A program made the translations under genes and the position numbers. Below the pieces are notes generated by a model, which was not told the DNA's origin, did not search any database, and saw only the letters and a program-made list of their open reading frames with translations. Positions 26,717-37,198 of a stretch of 64,000 nucleotides of DNA are shown here, piece after piece. The stretch is from Vreelandella salicampi (GTDB taxonomy: Bacteria > Pseudomonadota > Gammaproteobacteria > Pseudomonadales > Halomonadaceae). The DNA lies in NCBI RefSeq assembly GCF_013415105.1, contig NZ_JACCDF010000001.1, positions 496,001-560,000 of the forward strand, read 5' to 3'. The number at the start of each line of letters is the position of its first letter. Positions within the stretch are counted from its first letter, which is position 1.

Positions 26717-27616
26717 ATGAGTGAGCAAATTTCATGGGTAATCGTGCCCATCGACGGGTCCAAGGAGGCTAACGCCGCAACGCGCCACGCCGCGCTACTG
26801 GCGAGCCTCCACCACGCCACCTTACAACTCGTTAACGTATTGCCCTTACACCCCGCTGAACTGAGTGATTTACCCGCCAACCGTGAGGGTGAGGTGGACT
26901 TTGACCGCGAGCAGCAAGACGCCAAAGCCGATGTCGCTTTTGACGAGGCCCGTCGCGCACTCAAAGACCTATCCTTTGCCTCGGAACTGACAGTGGAAGA
27001 GGTACGCCTGCGCGACACAAGCTTTGTGCGTCAGCCCGAGCGCGCCATTGTCGAACATGCACGCCAGCATAAAAAATCCCAGCTAGTGATGGGTGCTCGA
27101 CATTTAGGCGAAATTGGCAAGTGGGTAAAAGGCAGTGTCAGCAACGCCGTGATTCACCGCGCTAAAGGCCCCGTAACCGTATTGCATGCCGACGCTGAGA
27201 TTACCGAAACGGCCTATATCGGGCGAATTCTTCTCCCCACTGACGGTTCCGCAGAGAGCGACCTCGCCGCGCGCCTGGCAGGCGATTTAGCCCGCAGCGG
27301 CAATATCCCGGTCGAGATTATCTACTGTCAGCCCCCCGGCGAGGTGCCACCGCTGGATAACGGCGAGCCTGAAGCTGAACGGGTATTAACCAACACCCGC
27401 GAAGCACTGGGGGACGTGCCAACGGGCATTCAAGACACCGTCTTGCACGCCGAACACTACGGTGAAGCCATCGCCGAGCAAGCACAAAAATGCGACGACA
27501 GCCCGGTGATAGTGATGGGACGACGCGGCCTAGGCCACTGGCGGGAGTCGCTGATGGGCAGCGTAAGCCAAAAAGTGATTGAGCTCGCTCCCTGCCCGGT
27601 CACCGTGGTGGTGTAG
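26717..27616 (+). CDS. Tandem-domain universal stress protein
   Basis: This 299-residue protein has two UspA domains (about 5-155 and 165-299). Each ends with the ATP-binding pattern G-2x-G-9x-G-S: MGARHLGEIGKWVKGSVSNA in domain 1 and MGRRGLGHWRESLMGSVSQK in domain 2, so both halves probably bind nucleotide, like UspE-type proteins. It has its own promoter region, divergent from the TRAP operon, and a good AAGGAG site. The role is stress survival; the specific trigger is unknown. Confidence 0.92.
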   Translation: MSEQISWVIVPIDGSKEANAATRHAALLASLHHATLQLVNVLPLHPAELSDLPANREGEVDFDREQQDAKADVAFDEARRALKDLSFASELTVEEVRLRDTSFVRQPERAIVEHARQHKKSQLVMGARHLGEIGKWVKGSVSNAVIHRAKGPVTVLHADAEITETAYIGRILLPTDGSAESDLAARLAGDLARSGNIPVEIIYCQPPGEVPPLDNGEPEAERVLTNTREALGDVPTGIQDTVLHAEHYGEAIAEQAQKCDDSPVIVMGRRGLGHWRESLMGSVSQKVIELAPCPVTVVV

Positions 27617-27624
27617 CCTTACGT

Positions 27625-28338
27625 CTAGGCGTTAGAGGTTTCGTAGGCGGCTTTCAGGCGGTAGAACTCAGCGACAATCGCCTCCATCGCCTCGGCGTCA
27701 TAGTCGCAAAGGCCGCTGACCACGAGTTTCTTCGAGCCCCATCCCACCGCTTCACCGTTCGATTGAATGGAAAATTCCAGCAACGCATCGGCGCGCTTGC
27801 CCAATACCTCAAGCGAGGAGCGCGTCAGCGCCAACCCGGGTGACAAACCGTCGAGCCGCTCCAAAGTGAACCCCATGCTGTCGTAGATAACGAGCGGGCG
27901 CTTGGGGTTGAACATCACCCCTTTATCTTCCATTAGCGGTTTTAAATAGTGCGGGAAGTTTTTGCCTGAAAACGCCACGTAGCAGCGCACAAACGCATCA
28001 ACGGCGGCTTCTTCGTGGGTAGTGGCGCCCCCGCGAGTCGCTTGTAAATAGCACTTACCGCCTTCGTCGCTGACGTGAATCGAGCCGTCATCCGCCTCAT
28101 GAAAGCGTAGGGGCGTGTCCGCGCCCACCATGCTCAAAAAGCGAAATTCCATCGATTGCGATAGCCCAAAGCGTTCGAGCACGAGCGCAAAAAGCAGGTC
28201 GCCGGGCACGCAAAAGCGGCGTGCATCCGGATTATGGATGGGGTTGTAGTCACCGGCAACGCCCTTGGCGAAGCGGCTGGCCTGCTCAGCGGAGATCACC
28301 ACGTACTCTCCGCGCTGCGCGTAAAAATCCTTGAACAT
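27625..28338 (-). CDS. DUF3581 family protein (hot-dog/MaoC-like)
   Basis: This 237-residue protein matches DUF3581, common in marine gammaproteobacteria. The N-terminal segment SRFAKGVAGDYNPIHNP followed by RFCVPGDLLFALVL is the D-x-N-P-I-H pattern of MaoC-type hot-dog hydratases, so the fold probably binds an acyl-thioester, but a catalytic role is not established. It converges on the usp gene with an 8-base gap. Confidence 0.8.
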   Translation of the reverse strand: MFKDFYAQRGEYVVISAEQASRFAKGVAGDYNPIHNPDARRFCVPGDLLFALVLERFGLSQSMEFRFLSMVGADTPLRFHEADDGSIHVSDEGGKCYLQATRGGATTHEEAAVDAFVRCYVAFSGKNFPHYLKPLMEDKGVMFNPKRPLVIYDSMGFTLERLDGLSPGLALTRSSLEVLGKRADALLEFSIQSNGEAVGWGSKKLVVSGLCDYDAEAMEAIVAEFYRLKAAYETSNA

Positions 28339-28445
28339 GGCGTTTGCTGCCTGCCTAGCGTTAAAGTTAGTCGTCCATCATAAACAACGCCGCGCATCAT
28401 GCCATAAAACCGCGTTTAACAGGAGCCGTCTTTTAGACCGCGCGT

Positions 28446-31061
28446 ATGCCGACCACAACGACAGACAAAAAAGCCGCCCCACCCTCTGCCAAAAACCGCT
28501 TTCCGCGATGGCTAGCGATAACACTGGTGCTTATCCTCGGTCTGGTGGCGCTGTGGTTTGCGGGCAGCTACTGGCTGCTCAACAGTCAATGGTTACCTAA
28601 ACGCATTTCGCAAATAGAGGGCGTGGAGGTGCGCTGGGACCAAGGCAGTAGCCACCACCCCGGCCGTTGGGAGGTCAAAGGGCTGAGCCTGAGCCGCGAT
28701 GACGGCACGCTGGCGCTTTCCGTCGACGCCGAACGCGCCACGCTCGAACTCTCGCTACTGGCGCTGCTACGCGGTGAGATGCATATTGACGCCTTAGAAG
28801 CGAACGGCATCCGAAAACTGCGTCTAGGTGACATTAGCCTACAGGGCGACGGTCGCCTCAGCTTCAGCCAAACCACCCTCAGCCGCGACACCCTGACCAT
28901 TCCCCATGCTGAGCTGGACTTAACCCAGGGGCGCGTGCTGCGTGAAAGCGATGGTGCCGTTTTGGCACGGGATATTCACCTAAACGCCAGCGCCACGCTG
29001 GACCCAGTGATGCCGACGACCGCCGACGGCACCTTAAACCCTGACTTGGCGGCCGCGCTCTCCGCCGATACCGAGCTAAGCGCCCACGCCGATGCTTGGG
29101 ACGTTTTTATGCCCTACATCGAGGCGCTGCCTTGGCTTGCCGTCAGCGGTCGTGGCAAGCTTAAGGGCACAATCACCCTAACGCATGGTCAGCTCGACGC
29201 TGGCAGCCAACTCATCTTGAACACGCCTGCGCTGACGCTAAACGTCGACGAGGCAGCCCTAAGCACTTCCTCTGATGCCACCGAGACGACGGCCTGGGTT
29301 TCCCCCGAACGCCGCCCTGCGGTTCACACCGCCCGTGGCGACGGCACCATCACGCTGCGCGTATCCGACGATACGCCGGATACGCTCTCCTTAAGCGCGA
29401 GGCTCAACGGCGTCACAGTACATCAAAGCTTGGCTGAGACACCGTATGCCACCGATACCCAACTGCGACTCACCACCTCGCTGGACAACCGCCGTCTTGA
29501 CCGCTTGCAGGCGCCCGAGCAAGTCACACTGCACTGGCAAGACGCCACATTGCCCGATATGACGGTACTGCAGCCCTATGTGGCCCCGTTCTTACCTGAG
29601 CCAACACCGCTGCGGTTGGTGAGCGGGCAAGCCGAGAGCCACGGCCAGTTAACGCTGACCCCGACGTCGTTAAGCGGTGACGTATCGCTTGCGGGGAACC
29701 GCTGGGTTACCGACTGGCACGCGGGCGAGCACGTCCACCGCTTAACCAGCGACATGCTGCTTGATCTTGCCATTCGCGACGCGGCACTCGATGCTAGCCA
29801 TCTTGATTTGAGCGGTAGCCAACTGCGTTGGCAGGTAGCGGACGCCAATCGAGAGAGAAGTCTAACGAGCACCCTGACGCTGCACGAAGGACGCTTTCAG
29901 CTCGAGGATGGCGAGCCGCGTGGGCAATTTTCACTATCGGGTCGCGTCGAGCGCCTAGGCTTTCTCAACGCCTTTTTACCCGCCGCCCATGGGCTTGCGA
30001 TAAGCGGTGAAGGGCAGCTTTTTGCTCAGGGTGGCTTTCACGGCCGCCAACTCACCGTGCCGACACGCCTCCGGGTGGACGCCAACCCGCTCAGCGTCGA
30101 TTTTTTAGACTACCAAGCCAGCGGGCGCGGGGAGCTCACCGCTCAGCTGGATAGCCCCGAGCAAGCGCAGCTGACGCTTGGGATTCCACGCTTTTCGCTT
30201 AAACGCCAAGACGAGGACCGCCCCCATGTAGAAGGGCGTCATCTCGCCCTTACCACCCATACGGATACCTTTAGCGCCGTCATGGATGACCCGCAACCGG
30301 AACATTTCACGACCCGTATTAGCTTGCCAATTATCGACGTGCCTGACATTACCCGTTACAACACCTACTTCCCTGAAGGCGTTGGTATTGCACTTTTAGA
30401 TGGCAACGCCAGCCTCGAAAGCGAGCTAACGCTGCGCGGGTTACACGGCCAAGGCGACGTCACCTTGCGAGCCTTCGGTGCGGAGCTTTCGCTAATGAAG
30501 CAGCGGCTGCGGGGGGATATGCATATGCACTTAACCTTAAGCGAAGGCAATATCGACGCCATGCGCTTTACCGCCGACGACTCCTTCCTGCGTTTGGAGA
30601 ACGTATCCCGCTTAAGCGCGGAAGGCCACCAGGATGCTGGCTGGTGGGCCCAGCTCAATATGAGCGACGCGGCACTGATGTGGGACACGCCTATCGACCT
30701 TAGCGCTCACTTAGCGCTTCAACTGCGCGATAGCGGCCTGCTAGCACGGCTATTTCTTGCCCGCGCCAGAGAAAACGACTGGCTGGGGCGAATGCTCAAC
30801 GTGCTCGATATGACCGGCGACGCGCAGCTACGCTTAAACGGCGACCAACTCACGCTGAGCGATCTAACGCTTAGCGGCGGCCCGCTTTTGGTGCTAGCCG
30901 ACCTGACGCTAGCGGATCAACGCGCCAGCGGGGCGCTTTATGCCCGCTTAGGGCGTTTGGGGCTGGGCGTTGCGTTAGACGACAACGAACCCACGCTGCA
31001 AGTGATCCAACCACGGCGCTGGTTCGACCGTTGGCGGCAACAGCAATCACTATTGCGATAG
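28446..31061 (+). CDS. Large membrane-anchored periplasmic protein (AsmA/YdbH-like)
   Basis: The protein has 871 residues. A cytoplasmic N-terminus (1-20), one membrane helix (about 24-46) and a long periplasmic region of repeating beta-strand character follow (many alternating L/T/R strands such as LTLSDLTLSGGPLLVLADLTL). This overall plan matches AsmA/TamB/YdbH proteins, which form lipid-conducting grooves between inner and outer membranes. I cannot assign it to one named family, so lipid transport is an inference. An in-frame stop at 28434-28436 excludes earlier starts; the AGGAG at about 28421 is distant. Confidence 0.6.
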   Translation: MPTTTTDKKAAPPSAKNRFPRWLAITLVLILGLVALWFAGSYWLLNSQWLPKRISQIEGVEVRWDQGSSHHPGRWEVKGLSLSRDDGTLALSVDAERATLELSLLALLRGEMHIDALEANGIRKLRLGDISLQGDGRLSFSQTTLSRDTLTIPHAELDLTQGRVLRESDGAVLARDIHLNASATLDPVMPTTADGTLNPDLAAALSADTELSAHADAWDVFMPYIEALPWLAVSGRGKLKGTITLTHGQLDAGSQLILNTPALTLNVDEAALSTSSDATETTAWVSPERRPAVHTARGDGTITLRVSDDTPDTLSLSARLNGVTVHQSLAETPYATDTQLRLTTSLDNRRLDRLQAPEQVTLHWQDATLPDMTVLQPYVAPFLPEPTPLRLVSGQAESHGQLTLTPTSLSGDVSLAGNRWVTDWHAGEHVHRLTSDMLLDLAIRDAALDASHLDLSGSQLRWQVADANRERSLTSTLTLHEGRFQLEDGEPRGQFSLSGRVERLGFLNAFLPAAHGLAISGEGQLFAQGGFHGRQLTVPTRLRVDANPLSVDFLDYQASGRGELTAQLDSPEQAQLTLGIPRFSLKRQDEDRPHVEGRHLALTTHTDTFSAVMDDPQPEHFTTRISLPIIDVPDITRYNTYFPEGVGIALLDGNASLESELTLRGLHGQGDVTLRAFGAELSLMKQRLRGDMHMHLTLSEGNIDAMRFTADDSFLRLENVSRLSAEGHQDAGWWAQLNMSDAALMWDTPIDLSAHLALQLRDSGLLARLFLARARENDWLGRMLNVLDMTGDAQLRLNGDQLTLSDLTLSGGPLLVLADLTLADQRASGALYARLGRLGLGVALDDNEPTLQVIQPRRWFDRWRQQQSLLR

Positions 31062-31116
31062 CTCTTGAAACAGTTCTTGAAACAGTTCTTGGAATAGCTC
31101 TTGAGACCGTTCCTGA
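31060..31116. repeat. 12-bp tandem repeat at the 3' end of the large periplasmic protein gene
   Basis: Nearly five head-to-tail copies of a 12-bp unit (AGTTCTTGAAAC and close variants) begin at the stop codon of the upstream gene. They lie between two convergent genes and carry no visible stem-loop. The cause may be simple slippage. Confidence 0.8.
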
Positions 31117-31138
31117 GTGAGACAGCACTTACAAAAAA

Positions 31139-31861
31139 TCAGCGTTTTTTACGCTCGCGCCGAATCATGCGTACCCGCTCCTTGGCTTTCCACGCGTCGG
31201 AAAGCGAAGAGTCTTCGTCGCTGCCCGCCTTGGGTTTGGGCGGCAGGGTTACCCAGGCAAACACCGGCAGCGAAAGGTGCCAGTAAATTGCCGCCAGCCG
31301 CAGTACCAGGGTGGTCAACAGCGCGGCCGTGATCGTCAGCATCAACGGCGCTTCCAGGCTATGCAGTACGACGTAAACGATCCCACCAGCGATGGCCGCC
31401 GTGGCGTAAACCTCCTCGCGCAGCACCATGGGCACGCGCTGAGCCAGCACGTCACGGATCATGCCGCCGGCCACCCCGGTCATCATGCCCATCAACACCG
31501 CGACTACGCCCTCGTGGCCGAGAAACAGCGCCTTATGTGTGCCAATCACCATAAAAAGCGCCAGCCCAAAGGCATCCGCCACGGGCAGAAAACCGCGTGA
31601 GAGACGATGAATATAGTGAAACCCTACCAACGAGACGCCCACCGTGGCCAAAATCACCCACAAGTAGGTTGGGTCAGTGACCCAAAACACCGGGTGCACG
31701 CCCAGCACCAAATCGCGCAGTGTGCCGCCGCCAATGCCGGTCACTGCCGCTAACACCAGCATTCCAAATGGATCCATCCGCTTGCGGCAGGCCAGAATCA
31801 CGCCGGATAGCGCAAAAACGATCACCCCGACCATATCCAGCCAATACACGACCTCTGGCAA
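31139..31861 (-). CDS. TRIC-type (UPF0126/YicG) cation channel protein
   Basis: This 240-residue inner-membrane protein has seven predicted helices in two repeats. The twin signatures are GIGGGTLRDLVLG (about 42-54) and GVAGGMIRDVLAQ (about 129-141), the conserved Gly-rich/Arg-Asp motifs of bacterial TRIC homologues, which form trimeric monovalent cation channels. The C-terminus is a highly charged cytoplasmic tail (DEDSSLSDAWKAKERVRMIRR). It converges on the large periplasmic protein gene and stands alone. Confidence 0.9.
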   Translation of the reverse strand: MPEVVYWLDMVGVIVFALSGVILACRKRMDPFGMLVLAAVTGIGGGTLRDLVLGVHPVFWVTDPTYLWVILATVGVSLVGFHYIHRLSRGFLPVADAFGLALFMVIGTHKALFLGHEGVVAVLMGMMTGVAGGMIRDVLAQRVPMVLREEVYATAAIAGGIVYVVLHSLEAPLMLTITAALLTTLVLRLAAIYWHLSLPVFAWVTLPPKPKAGSDEDSSLSDAWKAKERVRMIRRERKKR

Positions 31862-31923
31862 GCGTTTCTCCTTTCGTTTCTAATGCTTTGTGTATTTGAG
31901 CTCTTTACGTATTGGGCGGCTTT

Positions 31924-33249
31924 TTACGGGGCTGATGTCGCCAAGAAGTGATCGACAAAGACCTGATGGTCCTGCTCGACACAATCGGCGTAAGCCTGTG
32001 CCAGTGTGGTGACCACCTGGATAAACGCATCCTCGCGACCTTCCAGCCGGGCGCAAACGGCCTTAGCGAAATGGGCATGCTCATCACCTTGATTAAGCGC
32101 TTGGGCGCCACGCAGGTGCTCGCGGGCGAGGATTTCGCCCCACTGGCGCGCTAGCTTGCGGTAAGATTTAGCGCCCGATAATTTATGCGTCGGCAGGTCT
32201 TTTTTGAACGGCGAACGCTCGCGCACCGAGAACACCTTATCGTTGAAGGTGAGCCAGCCCAGGTAGCGGTCCGGGTGCTCGGCAATCGCATGAAACGCCG
32301 CCGCGTGGCGAATCCCCTCGTTAGGAAAGCTACGCCGCCAAGCGCGTTTTTCAGCGGGGGTCATTAGCCGGTATGCCTCTGGGGTCACCTGCTCTTTCAC
32401 ATCCAGAATCACATCGTCATGCTCGTGATCACGCCCACCCTCAATCAGCACATAATAACGCTCCACGCCAAGCGAGCCGGTACCGGCACCAAGACGGCGG
32501 GCGGTATCCTTCACGCGAAAATGGTCGGGGTCGGCCTCTTTGACTGGGTGCGATAGCGTCTGCTGGTATTCGTTCTCAATCAAACGCTTGAGCTGGCTGG
32601 CGACATCAGCGGGCAAGTTAGCGAGTTTTCCAGGCCGCCGGGTAAAAAGCCGCCCCTGTGTTTCGTCCACTTCGGTCCACTTCGCCAACATTTTGGCCCG
32701 GCTTTGCTTTTTCGCCACCTTTTCCAGAAAGGGTTTAAGCGGCCCCATGGCAGTTTCCATGGACACTGCATAAAGCGGGATGCCTTCGTGGTGGTGCTGG
32801 ATCGTATCGATATAGCCCAGTAGCAGCTTTTTTATCACTTTTTGCGTGTCTTTATCAGAGAGCTCCAGGTTCTCACGGGCATCTAGCTCAACGCTGATTG
32901 CCAGCCGCCACACATCGTACTGGTAATCCCCCACCAGGGCGTCATCGAAGTCATCCATGCCGTAGCGGATAAGGTCATCATGATGCCCGTAAGCGCCGAA
33001 GTTATACGCGTGAGCATCGCCTTGAAGCCACGTTTGCGTTTCCGGCCAACCACCAAACAGGGCAAAACGCCAGTCACGCCAGATATCGTCCCAGTAAAGG
33101 TGGTTGGTACCACGAAAAAAGGCATAGGGCGAAAGGGCCATTTTGGCAAACTTGGCCTGCCGGTCAGCGCTAGGCAGCTCGGCATTGGCGGTTTGTATCG
33201 CATCAATCACTTGGGCGGGGCGGTTATGCCCGGTTAGCGCCTGGCTCAT
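31924..33249 (-). CDS. DUF2252 family protein
   Basis: The protein has 441 residues from ATG 33249 (GAGGCG upstream); the longer frame to 33345 is unsupported. Diagnostic stretches are SPYAFFRGTNHLYWDD, WLQGDAHAYNFGAYG, YGMDDFDDALVGDYQYDVWRL and GTGSLGVERYYVLIEG. The G-D-x-H-x-x-N-F and D-D-F-D-D motifs are the kinase-like (aminoglycoside phosphotransferase-like) core typical of DUF2252, with proposed Mg-binding acidic residues. Function is uncharacterised. It is monocistronic by spacing. Confidence 0.88.
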   Translation of the reverse strand: MSQALTGHNRPAQVIDAIQTANAELPSADRQAKFAKMALSPYAFFRGTNHLYWDDIWRDWRFALFGGWPETQTWLQGDAHAYNFGAYGHHDDLIRYGMDDFDDALVGDYQYDVWRLAISVELDARENLELSDKDTQKVIKKLLLGYIDTIQHHHEGIPLYAVSMETAMGPLKPFLEKVAKKQSRAKMLAKWTEVDETQGRLFTRRPGKLANLPADVASQLKRLIENEYQQTLSHPVKEADPDHFRVKDTARRLGAGTGSLGVERYYVLIEGGRDHEHDDVILDVKEQVTPEAYRLMTPAEKRAWRRSFPNEGIRHAAAFHAIAEHPDRYLGWLTFNDKVFSVRERSPFKKDLPTHKLSGAKSYRKLARQWGEILAREHLRGAQALNQGDEHAHFAKAVCARLEGREDAFIQVVTTLAQAYADCVEQDHQVFVDHFLATSAP

Positions 33250-33386
33250 GGAGTCGCCTCTTGATAATAAAGAACGGTATGGAGTCTTTAGCGTAGGCGA
33301 CAACCTGCCGCCAACGTAAACCCCAGCACGGTATTTTGCTAGCATACGCGGAATAACACCTTAATTCCGCGTGGATAAAGCATGCA

Positions 33387-34301
33387 TTATTCGAGATCGA
33401 AGCCTCGTTTACGCAGCGCACGCTTGCGCTCCCAGTTGGAGTGGATAGTCAACGCTGTCACGGTCACCAATATCAGCACCATGCCGGCTAATTGCAGCCC
33501 TTTGAGCTGTTGATCGAAGATGGCATACCCCAGCAATGTCGCCGTCACCGGCTCCACCAGTGCCACAATCGACGCCACTGTCGCCAAGCTCTGCTTTAGC
33601 CCCTGGAAATACAGCACAAAGGAGAGACCCGCCCCGAGAAAGCCAAGGCCCGCCAGCAGCGCGAGTGTTTGCATATCAAGCGCCGGTATCGCAAACCCCG
33701 TGCGAAGACCGGACCAGACACTCATCACGACCACCATGACAACAAAGGAAATGCTAAGGCTCGCCTGATTGCTGCCGTGAACTGACGCTTGCTTAAAGCC
33801 AAAGATAAATAGCGTATAGGAAAGCCCGGCGAGCAGGCCGGTCATAATACCCACTGCCGTCACATCGCCCGCGCTAACATCATAAAGACGAGTGAGCAGC
33901 ACGATACCCAGCATCACCAGCAAAATAGCGCCGCAGTTGATCGGTGTGGGGCGCTCTATCTTCATGGCAAACGACACCAGGTAGACAAAAACCGGTGCGC
34001 AATACATCAACGTCGCCGCAATCGCGATACTGCCTTCCGCTATGCTAAGAAAGTAAAACGTAAAGTTGCCCGCCACACCGAGACCGGCCAATAACGACCA
34101 TTTCCACAACTGTGGGTTGGATAGGCCACTTTGTTGCGGCCGCAGAGCCAACCAAGCGATAAAGCACAAAAGCCCAATAGCCCCCCGGCACAACGAGACG
34201 AGCGCGGCATCCCACCCCAGGGCCATGAGTTGCGTTGCAATCGCCCCTGTAATCCCCCAGCTAAGGGCGGCCAGGGCAACAAAAATACTGCCTATATACA
34301 T
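33387..34301 (-). CDS. EamA/DMT family metabolite exporter
   Basis: This 304-residue inner-membrane protein has ten helices arranged as two EamA repeats (about 5-135 and 150-285). Hallmarks are ALSWGITGAIATQLMALG at the start and a second-repeat ending VEPVTATLLGYAIFDQQL. The family exports amino acids or other metabolites; the substrate is unknown. It follows the AST operon on the same strand after a 56-base gap that holds an inverted repeat, so it could either be read through from the operon or have its own promoter. Confidence 0.9.
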   Translation of the reverse strand: MYIGSIFVALAALSWGITGAIATQLMALGWDAALVSLCRGAIGLLCFIAWLALRPQQSGLSNPQLWKWSLLAGLGVAGNFTFYFLSIAEGSIAIAATLMYCAPVFVYLVSFAMKIERPTPINCGAILLVMLGIVLLTRLYDVSAGDVTAVGIMTGLLAGLSYTLFIFGFKQASVHGSNQASLSISFVVMVVVMSVWSGLRTGFAIPALDMQTLALLAGLGFLGAGLSFVLYFQGLKQSLATVASIVALVEPVTATLLGYAIFDQQLKGLQLAGMVLILVTVTALTIHSNWERKRALRKRGFDLE

Positions 34302-34317
34302 CGTTCGGACTCCACGT

Positions 34318-34336
34318 GAGGTGCAGGTTGCACCTC
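34318..34336. promoter_or_regulatory. 8-bp inverted repeat upstream of the EamA gene
   Basis: GAGGTGCA and TGCACCTC are exact inverted copies around a GGT loop, between the astB stop (34358) and the EamA start (34301). No T-tract follows on either strand, so an operator or attenuating hairpin is as likely as a terminator. Confidence 0.4.
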
Positions 34337-34357
34337 GCTAAGTAAGGCACACGACGT

Positions 34358-35707
34358 TTACTTCAACTGAAACGGGTAGACCGCACCAAGTTTGAGTCGC
34401 TGCGTAAGCTCATCCAACGCGGTAAGGGATTCTTCCGCAAGCTGCGGGTCGGCAAGGTCTTCCGGGGCGAGGCGGTCGCGGTAGTGGCGGTTTACCCAGG
34501 CGGTGAGGTCCTCAAAAAGCGTCTCAGTCAGCAGCACGCGGCCTGTCAACGCTGATCGCTCAGCGTCCGTGAGCACCACGCGCAGACGCAGACAGGCGGG
34601 GCCACCGCCGTTGCGCATGCTTTGTTTGACGTCTTTGACGACCACCTCGCTGATGGGGTTATGGCCCGCCAGCAGATAATCCTGAATGGTACGCCATACC
34701 GCCTCGCGCTCCTGACATTCACCGGGCACGACCAGGGTCATGGTGCCATCGGGGTTGGAGAGCAGCTGGGAATTGAACAGATAAGACGCCACGGCATCTT
34801 CCATACTCACCGCCTCTACGGGCACCCGCACGGGAATCAACGGTGTGGCCATTTTGGCGCGTAGCTCATCAAGCGTGCGCGCTTCATCTAAAAACGCCAT
34901 TTCGTGGTAAAGCAGCACGGGGCCGTTACCCACAGCAATCACGTCATTATGGAAGACACCCGCGTCGATGGCCTCTGGATGCTGCTGGGCAAACACGGTT
35001 TGCGCATCCGTTAGCCCGTGCTGGCGAGCCACCGCTTGGCTGGCTTCCAGCGTCTGGCGGGCGGGATAGCGCTTGGGTTCGCGCTCGCCGCTACGCACGT
35101 CACCAAACGCTTGGCGGCCATACACGAACAGATGAACGCCCGGCTCGCCGTACTCACCGCATAAGCGGGTATGGTTGGCCGCGCCTTCATCGGCAAACGC
35201 CGGCGTGGCAGGCAGAACCGAATGATGGGCGAAGCGCTCCTCATCGCGAAAAATGGCCTGCAGCACGCGGCCGGTGGTGGCCGGCTCCAGATAGCGGTGG
35301 AAGCTTGACTGCAGATTGGCCGGAGTGAAATGCACCCGGCCATCCGGCGCGTCCGGGCTTGGCGTGATGGTACCCGCGTTGGCCGTCCACATGCTGGACG
35401 CAGAGCAGACCGCACGCAGCAGCTGCGGCGCCTCTTTAGCAGCGCGCGCCAGCACCTCAGGGTTGCTGCCGCTAAAGCCTAGATCGCGCAGTGCGCCAAT
35501 ATCGGGCCGCTGCTGGGGAGGCAGTACGCCCTGGGCGTAGCCAGCGTCCATCAGCGACTTCATTTTTAAAAGCCCCTGCAGCGCGCCCTCTCTAGGGTTG
35601 GATACCAGGCCGCCGTGGCTCATCGAGGCCACGTTACCCACGGCCAGACCCGAATAGTTATGGGTCGGGCCGACCAGGCCGTCGAAATTCACTTCCTGGG
35701 CGCTCAT
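34358..35707 (-). CDS. astB: N-succinylarginine dihydrolase
   Basis: This 449-residue enzyme converts N2-succinylarginine to succinylornithine, CO2 and two ammonia: step 2 of the AST pathway. The start is ATG 35707 (sequence [20 protein letters not shown]), in the ATGA overlap with astD. The N-terminus is diagnostic of AstB, and the pentein-fold active-site regions ([31 protein letters not shown] with the catalytic Cys near the C-terminus) are present. Length matches the family. It is the last gene of the operon. Confidence 0.96.
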   Translation of the reverse strand: MSAQEVNFDGLVGPTHNYSGLAVGNVASMSHGGLVSNPREGALQGLLKMKSLMDAGYAQGVLPPQQRPDIGALRDLGFSGSNPEVLARAAKEAPQLLRAVCSASSMWTANAGTITPSPDAPDGRVHFTPANLQSSFHRYLEPATTGRVLQAIFRDEERFAHHSVLPATPAFADEGAANHTRLCGEYGEPGVHLFVYGRQAFGDVRSGEREPKRYPARQTLEASQAVARQHGLTDAQTVFAQQHPEAIDAGVFHNDVIAVGNGPVLLYHEMAFLDEARTLDELRAKMATPLIPVRVPVEAVSMEDAVASYLFNSQLLSNPDGTMTLVVPGECQEREAVWRTIQDYLLAGHNPISEVVVKDVKQSMRNGGGPACLRLRVVLTDAERSALTGRVLLTETLFEDLTAWVNRHYRDRLAPEDLADPQLAEESLTALDELTQRLKLGAVYPFQLK

Positions 35708-37176
35708 AAACTTACTCCCGGCGGCAGGGTATCGGGCATTTCCAGCGTTTCCGCTTCCATGGAGGCCACCGGATAGGCGCAGTAATCTGCCGCATAAAAA
35801 GCGCTGGGCCGGTGATTGCCGCTGTCGCCCACGCCGCCGAAGGGCGCGTCGCCGGAGGCGCCTGTGGTTTGCCGGTTCCAGTTGACGATCCCAGCGCGAA
35901 TACGCAGCAGGAAGTCGTCCCAATCGGCCTGCTCGCCGCCAATCAGCCCGGCGGAAAGCCCGAAGCGGGTGTTATTGGCAAGCCGTAGCGCTTCGTCCCA
36001 ATCGCCGTAACGATGAATTTTCAGAAGCGGGCCAAAGTGCTCTTCATCGGGCACGCCCAGTCCCGTCACGTCGATCAGCGCAGGGCTCAGCAGACTGGTG
36101 TTGTCTTGCAGGCGCCGCATGCGACTAATCACCGTGCCGCCCATGGCTTCCAGCGCCTCCTGAGCCTTGAGCAGGCCATCGGCGGCGGCCACGCTGACCA
36201 GGCCTGAATAAAACGGCGCGGGGTCTTCTTCGAACTGGCCGGCGACGTGCAGCTTGGTAATGGCATCGGCCAGTGCGTCGATTAGCCGATCCCCCACGTC
36301 GCCTTCGGGCACCATTAAGCGACGCGCGCAGGTGCAGCGCTGGCCGCCGGAAAGAAACGCCGATTGCAGGATGGCCAGCACTGTGGCCCGCTCATCGGGG
36401 ACGTCTTTGACCACCAGCGGGTTATTACCGCCCAGCTCCAGGGCGAGGATTTTATCCAGTTGCCCGGCAAACTGTTGGTGCAGCATACCGCCTACTTTGG
36501 CGCTGCCGGTAAACAGTAGCCCATCGATGCCGGCATTGCCCGCCAGCGCCTGTCCGACCGCCACGCCGCCCTGCACCAGGTTGATAACCCCGGCGGGCAG
36601 TCCGGCCTCAAGCCAGCACTGCAGGGTAATATCGGCGGTGAGCGGGGTTTGGTCGCTGGGTTTAAACACCACGGCGTTTCCCGCCAACAGTGCGGGCACG
36701 ATATGGCCGTTGGGCAGGTGCCCAGGGAAGTTATACGGGCCGAATACCGCCATCACGCCGTGGGGGCGGTGGCGCAGCACGGCTTTCGCGCCGCCGACGT
36801 CTTTTTCCCGCGCGCCGGTGCGCTCATGATAAGCCTTAAGCGAAAGCGCCACCTTGCCGATCATCGCGCCGACTTCGGTGCGCGCCTCCCAAAGCGGCTT
36901 GCCGGTTTCACTGGCAATCGCCACGGCCAGATCCTCACGGTGGTTTTTTAATGCTTCAACGAAGCTCTCCACCAGCGCTTGGCGCTCAGCAAAAGGCGTG
37001 CGCGCCCAGCCGGGGAAAGCGTATCGCGCGGACTCGATTGCGTGCGTTACCTGTTCGCTTGACGCCGCCCCTCCCTGCCAGAGCAGCGCGCTGGATACGG
37101 GGTCGTGCTTGGTAAACGCATCTGCTGACCCCGTTACCCAGGCACCGTTGATCAATTGCTGCTGTTGGGCGTGCAT
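35704..37176 (-). CDS. astD: N-succinylglutamate 5-semialdehyde dehydrogenase
   Basis: This 490-residue NAD-dependent aldehyde dehydrogenase oxidises succinylglutamate semialdehyde to succinylglutamate, AST step 4. Key regions are [24 protein letters not shown], the catalytic glutamate in [11 protein letters not shown] and the catalytic cysteine in [14 protein letters not shown] 37176 follows AGGAGA; the ATG of astB overlaps its stop. Length and the FPGHLPNGH motif are specific to AstD among aldehyde dehydrogenases. Confidence 0.96.
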   Translation of the reverse strand: MHAQQQQLINGAWVTGSADAFTKHDPVSSALLWQGGAASSEQVTHAIESARYAFPGWARTPFAERQALVESFVEALKNHREDLAVAIASETGKPLWEARTEVGAMIGKVALSLKAYHERTGAREKDVGGAKAVLRHRPHGVMAVFGPYNFPGHLPNGHIVPALLAGNAVVFKPSDQTPLTADITLQCWLEAGLPAGVINLVQGGVAVGQALAGNAGIDGLLFTGSAKVGGMLHQQFAGQLDKILALELGGNNPLVVKDVPDERATVLAILQSAFLSGGQRCTCARRLMVPEGDVGDRLIDALADAITKLHVAGQFEEDPAPFYSGLVSVAAADGLLKAQEALEAMGGTVISRMRRLQDNTSLLSPALIDVTGLGVPDEEHFGPLLKIHRYGDWDEALRLANNTRFGLSAGLIGGEQADWDDFLLRIRAGIVNWNRQTTGASGDAPFGGVGDSGNHRPSAFYAADYCAYPVASMEAETLEMPDTLPPGVSL

Positions 37177-37198
37177 AAAACTCTCCTGTAAACGTCTC

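Noticed and set aside
31060-31116. Possible CRISPR-like array
   Set aside because: The units are 12 bp, contiguous and without spacers. The 16-bp and 17-bp repeats at 12671 and 40587 were rejected as CRISPR for the same reason.
30871-31128. Reverse-strand frame with TVSR repeats
   Set aside because: The protein repeat only mirrors the 12-bp DNA repeat at 31060-31116; the frame lies inside the large plus-strand gene.
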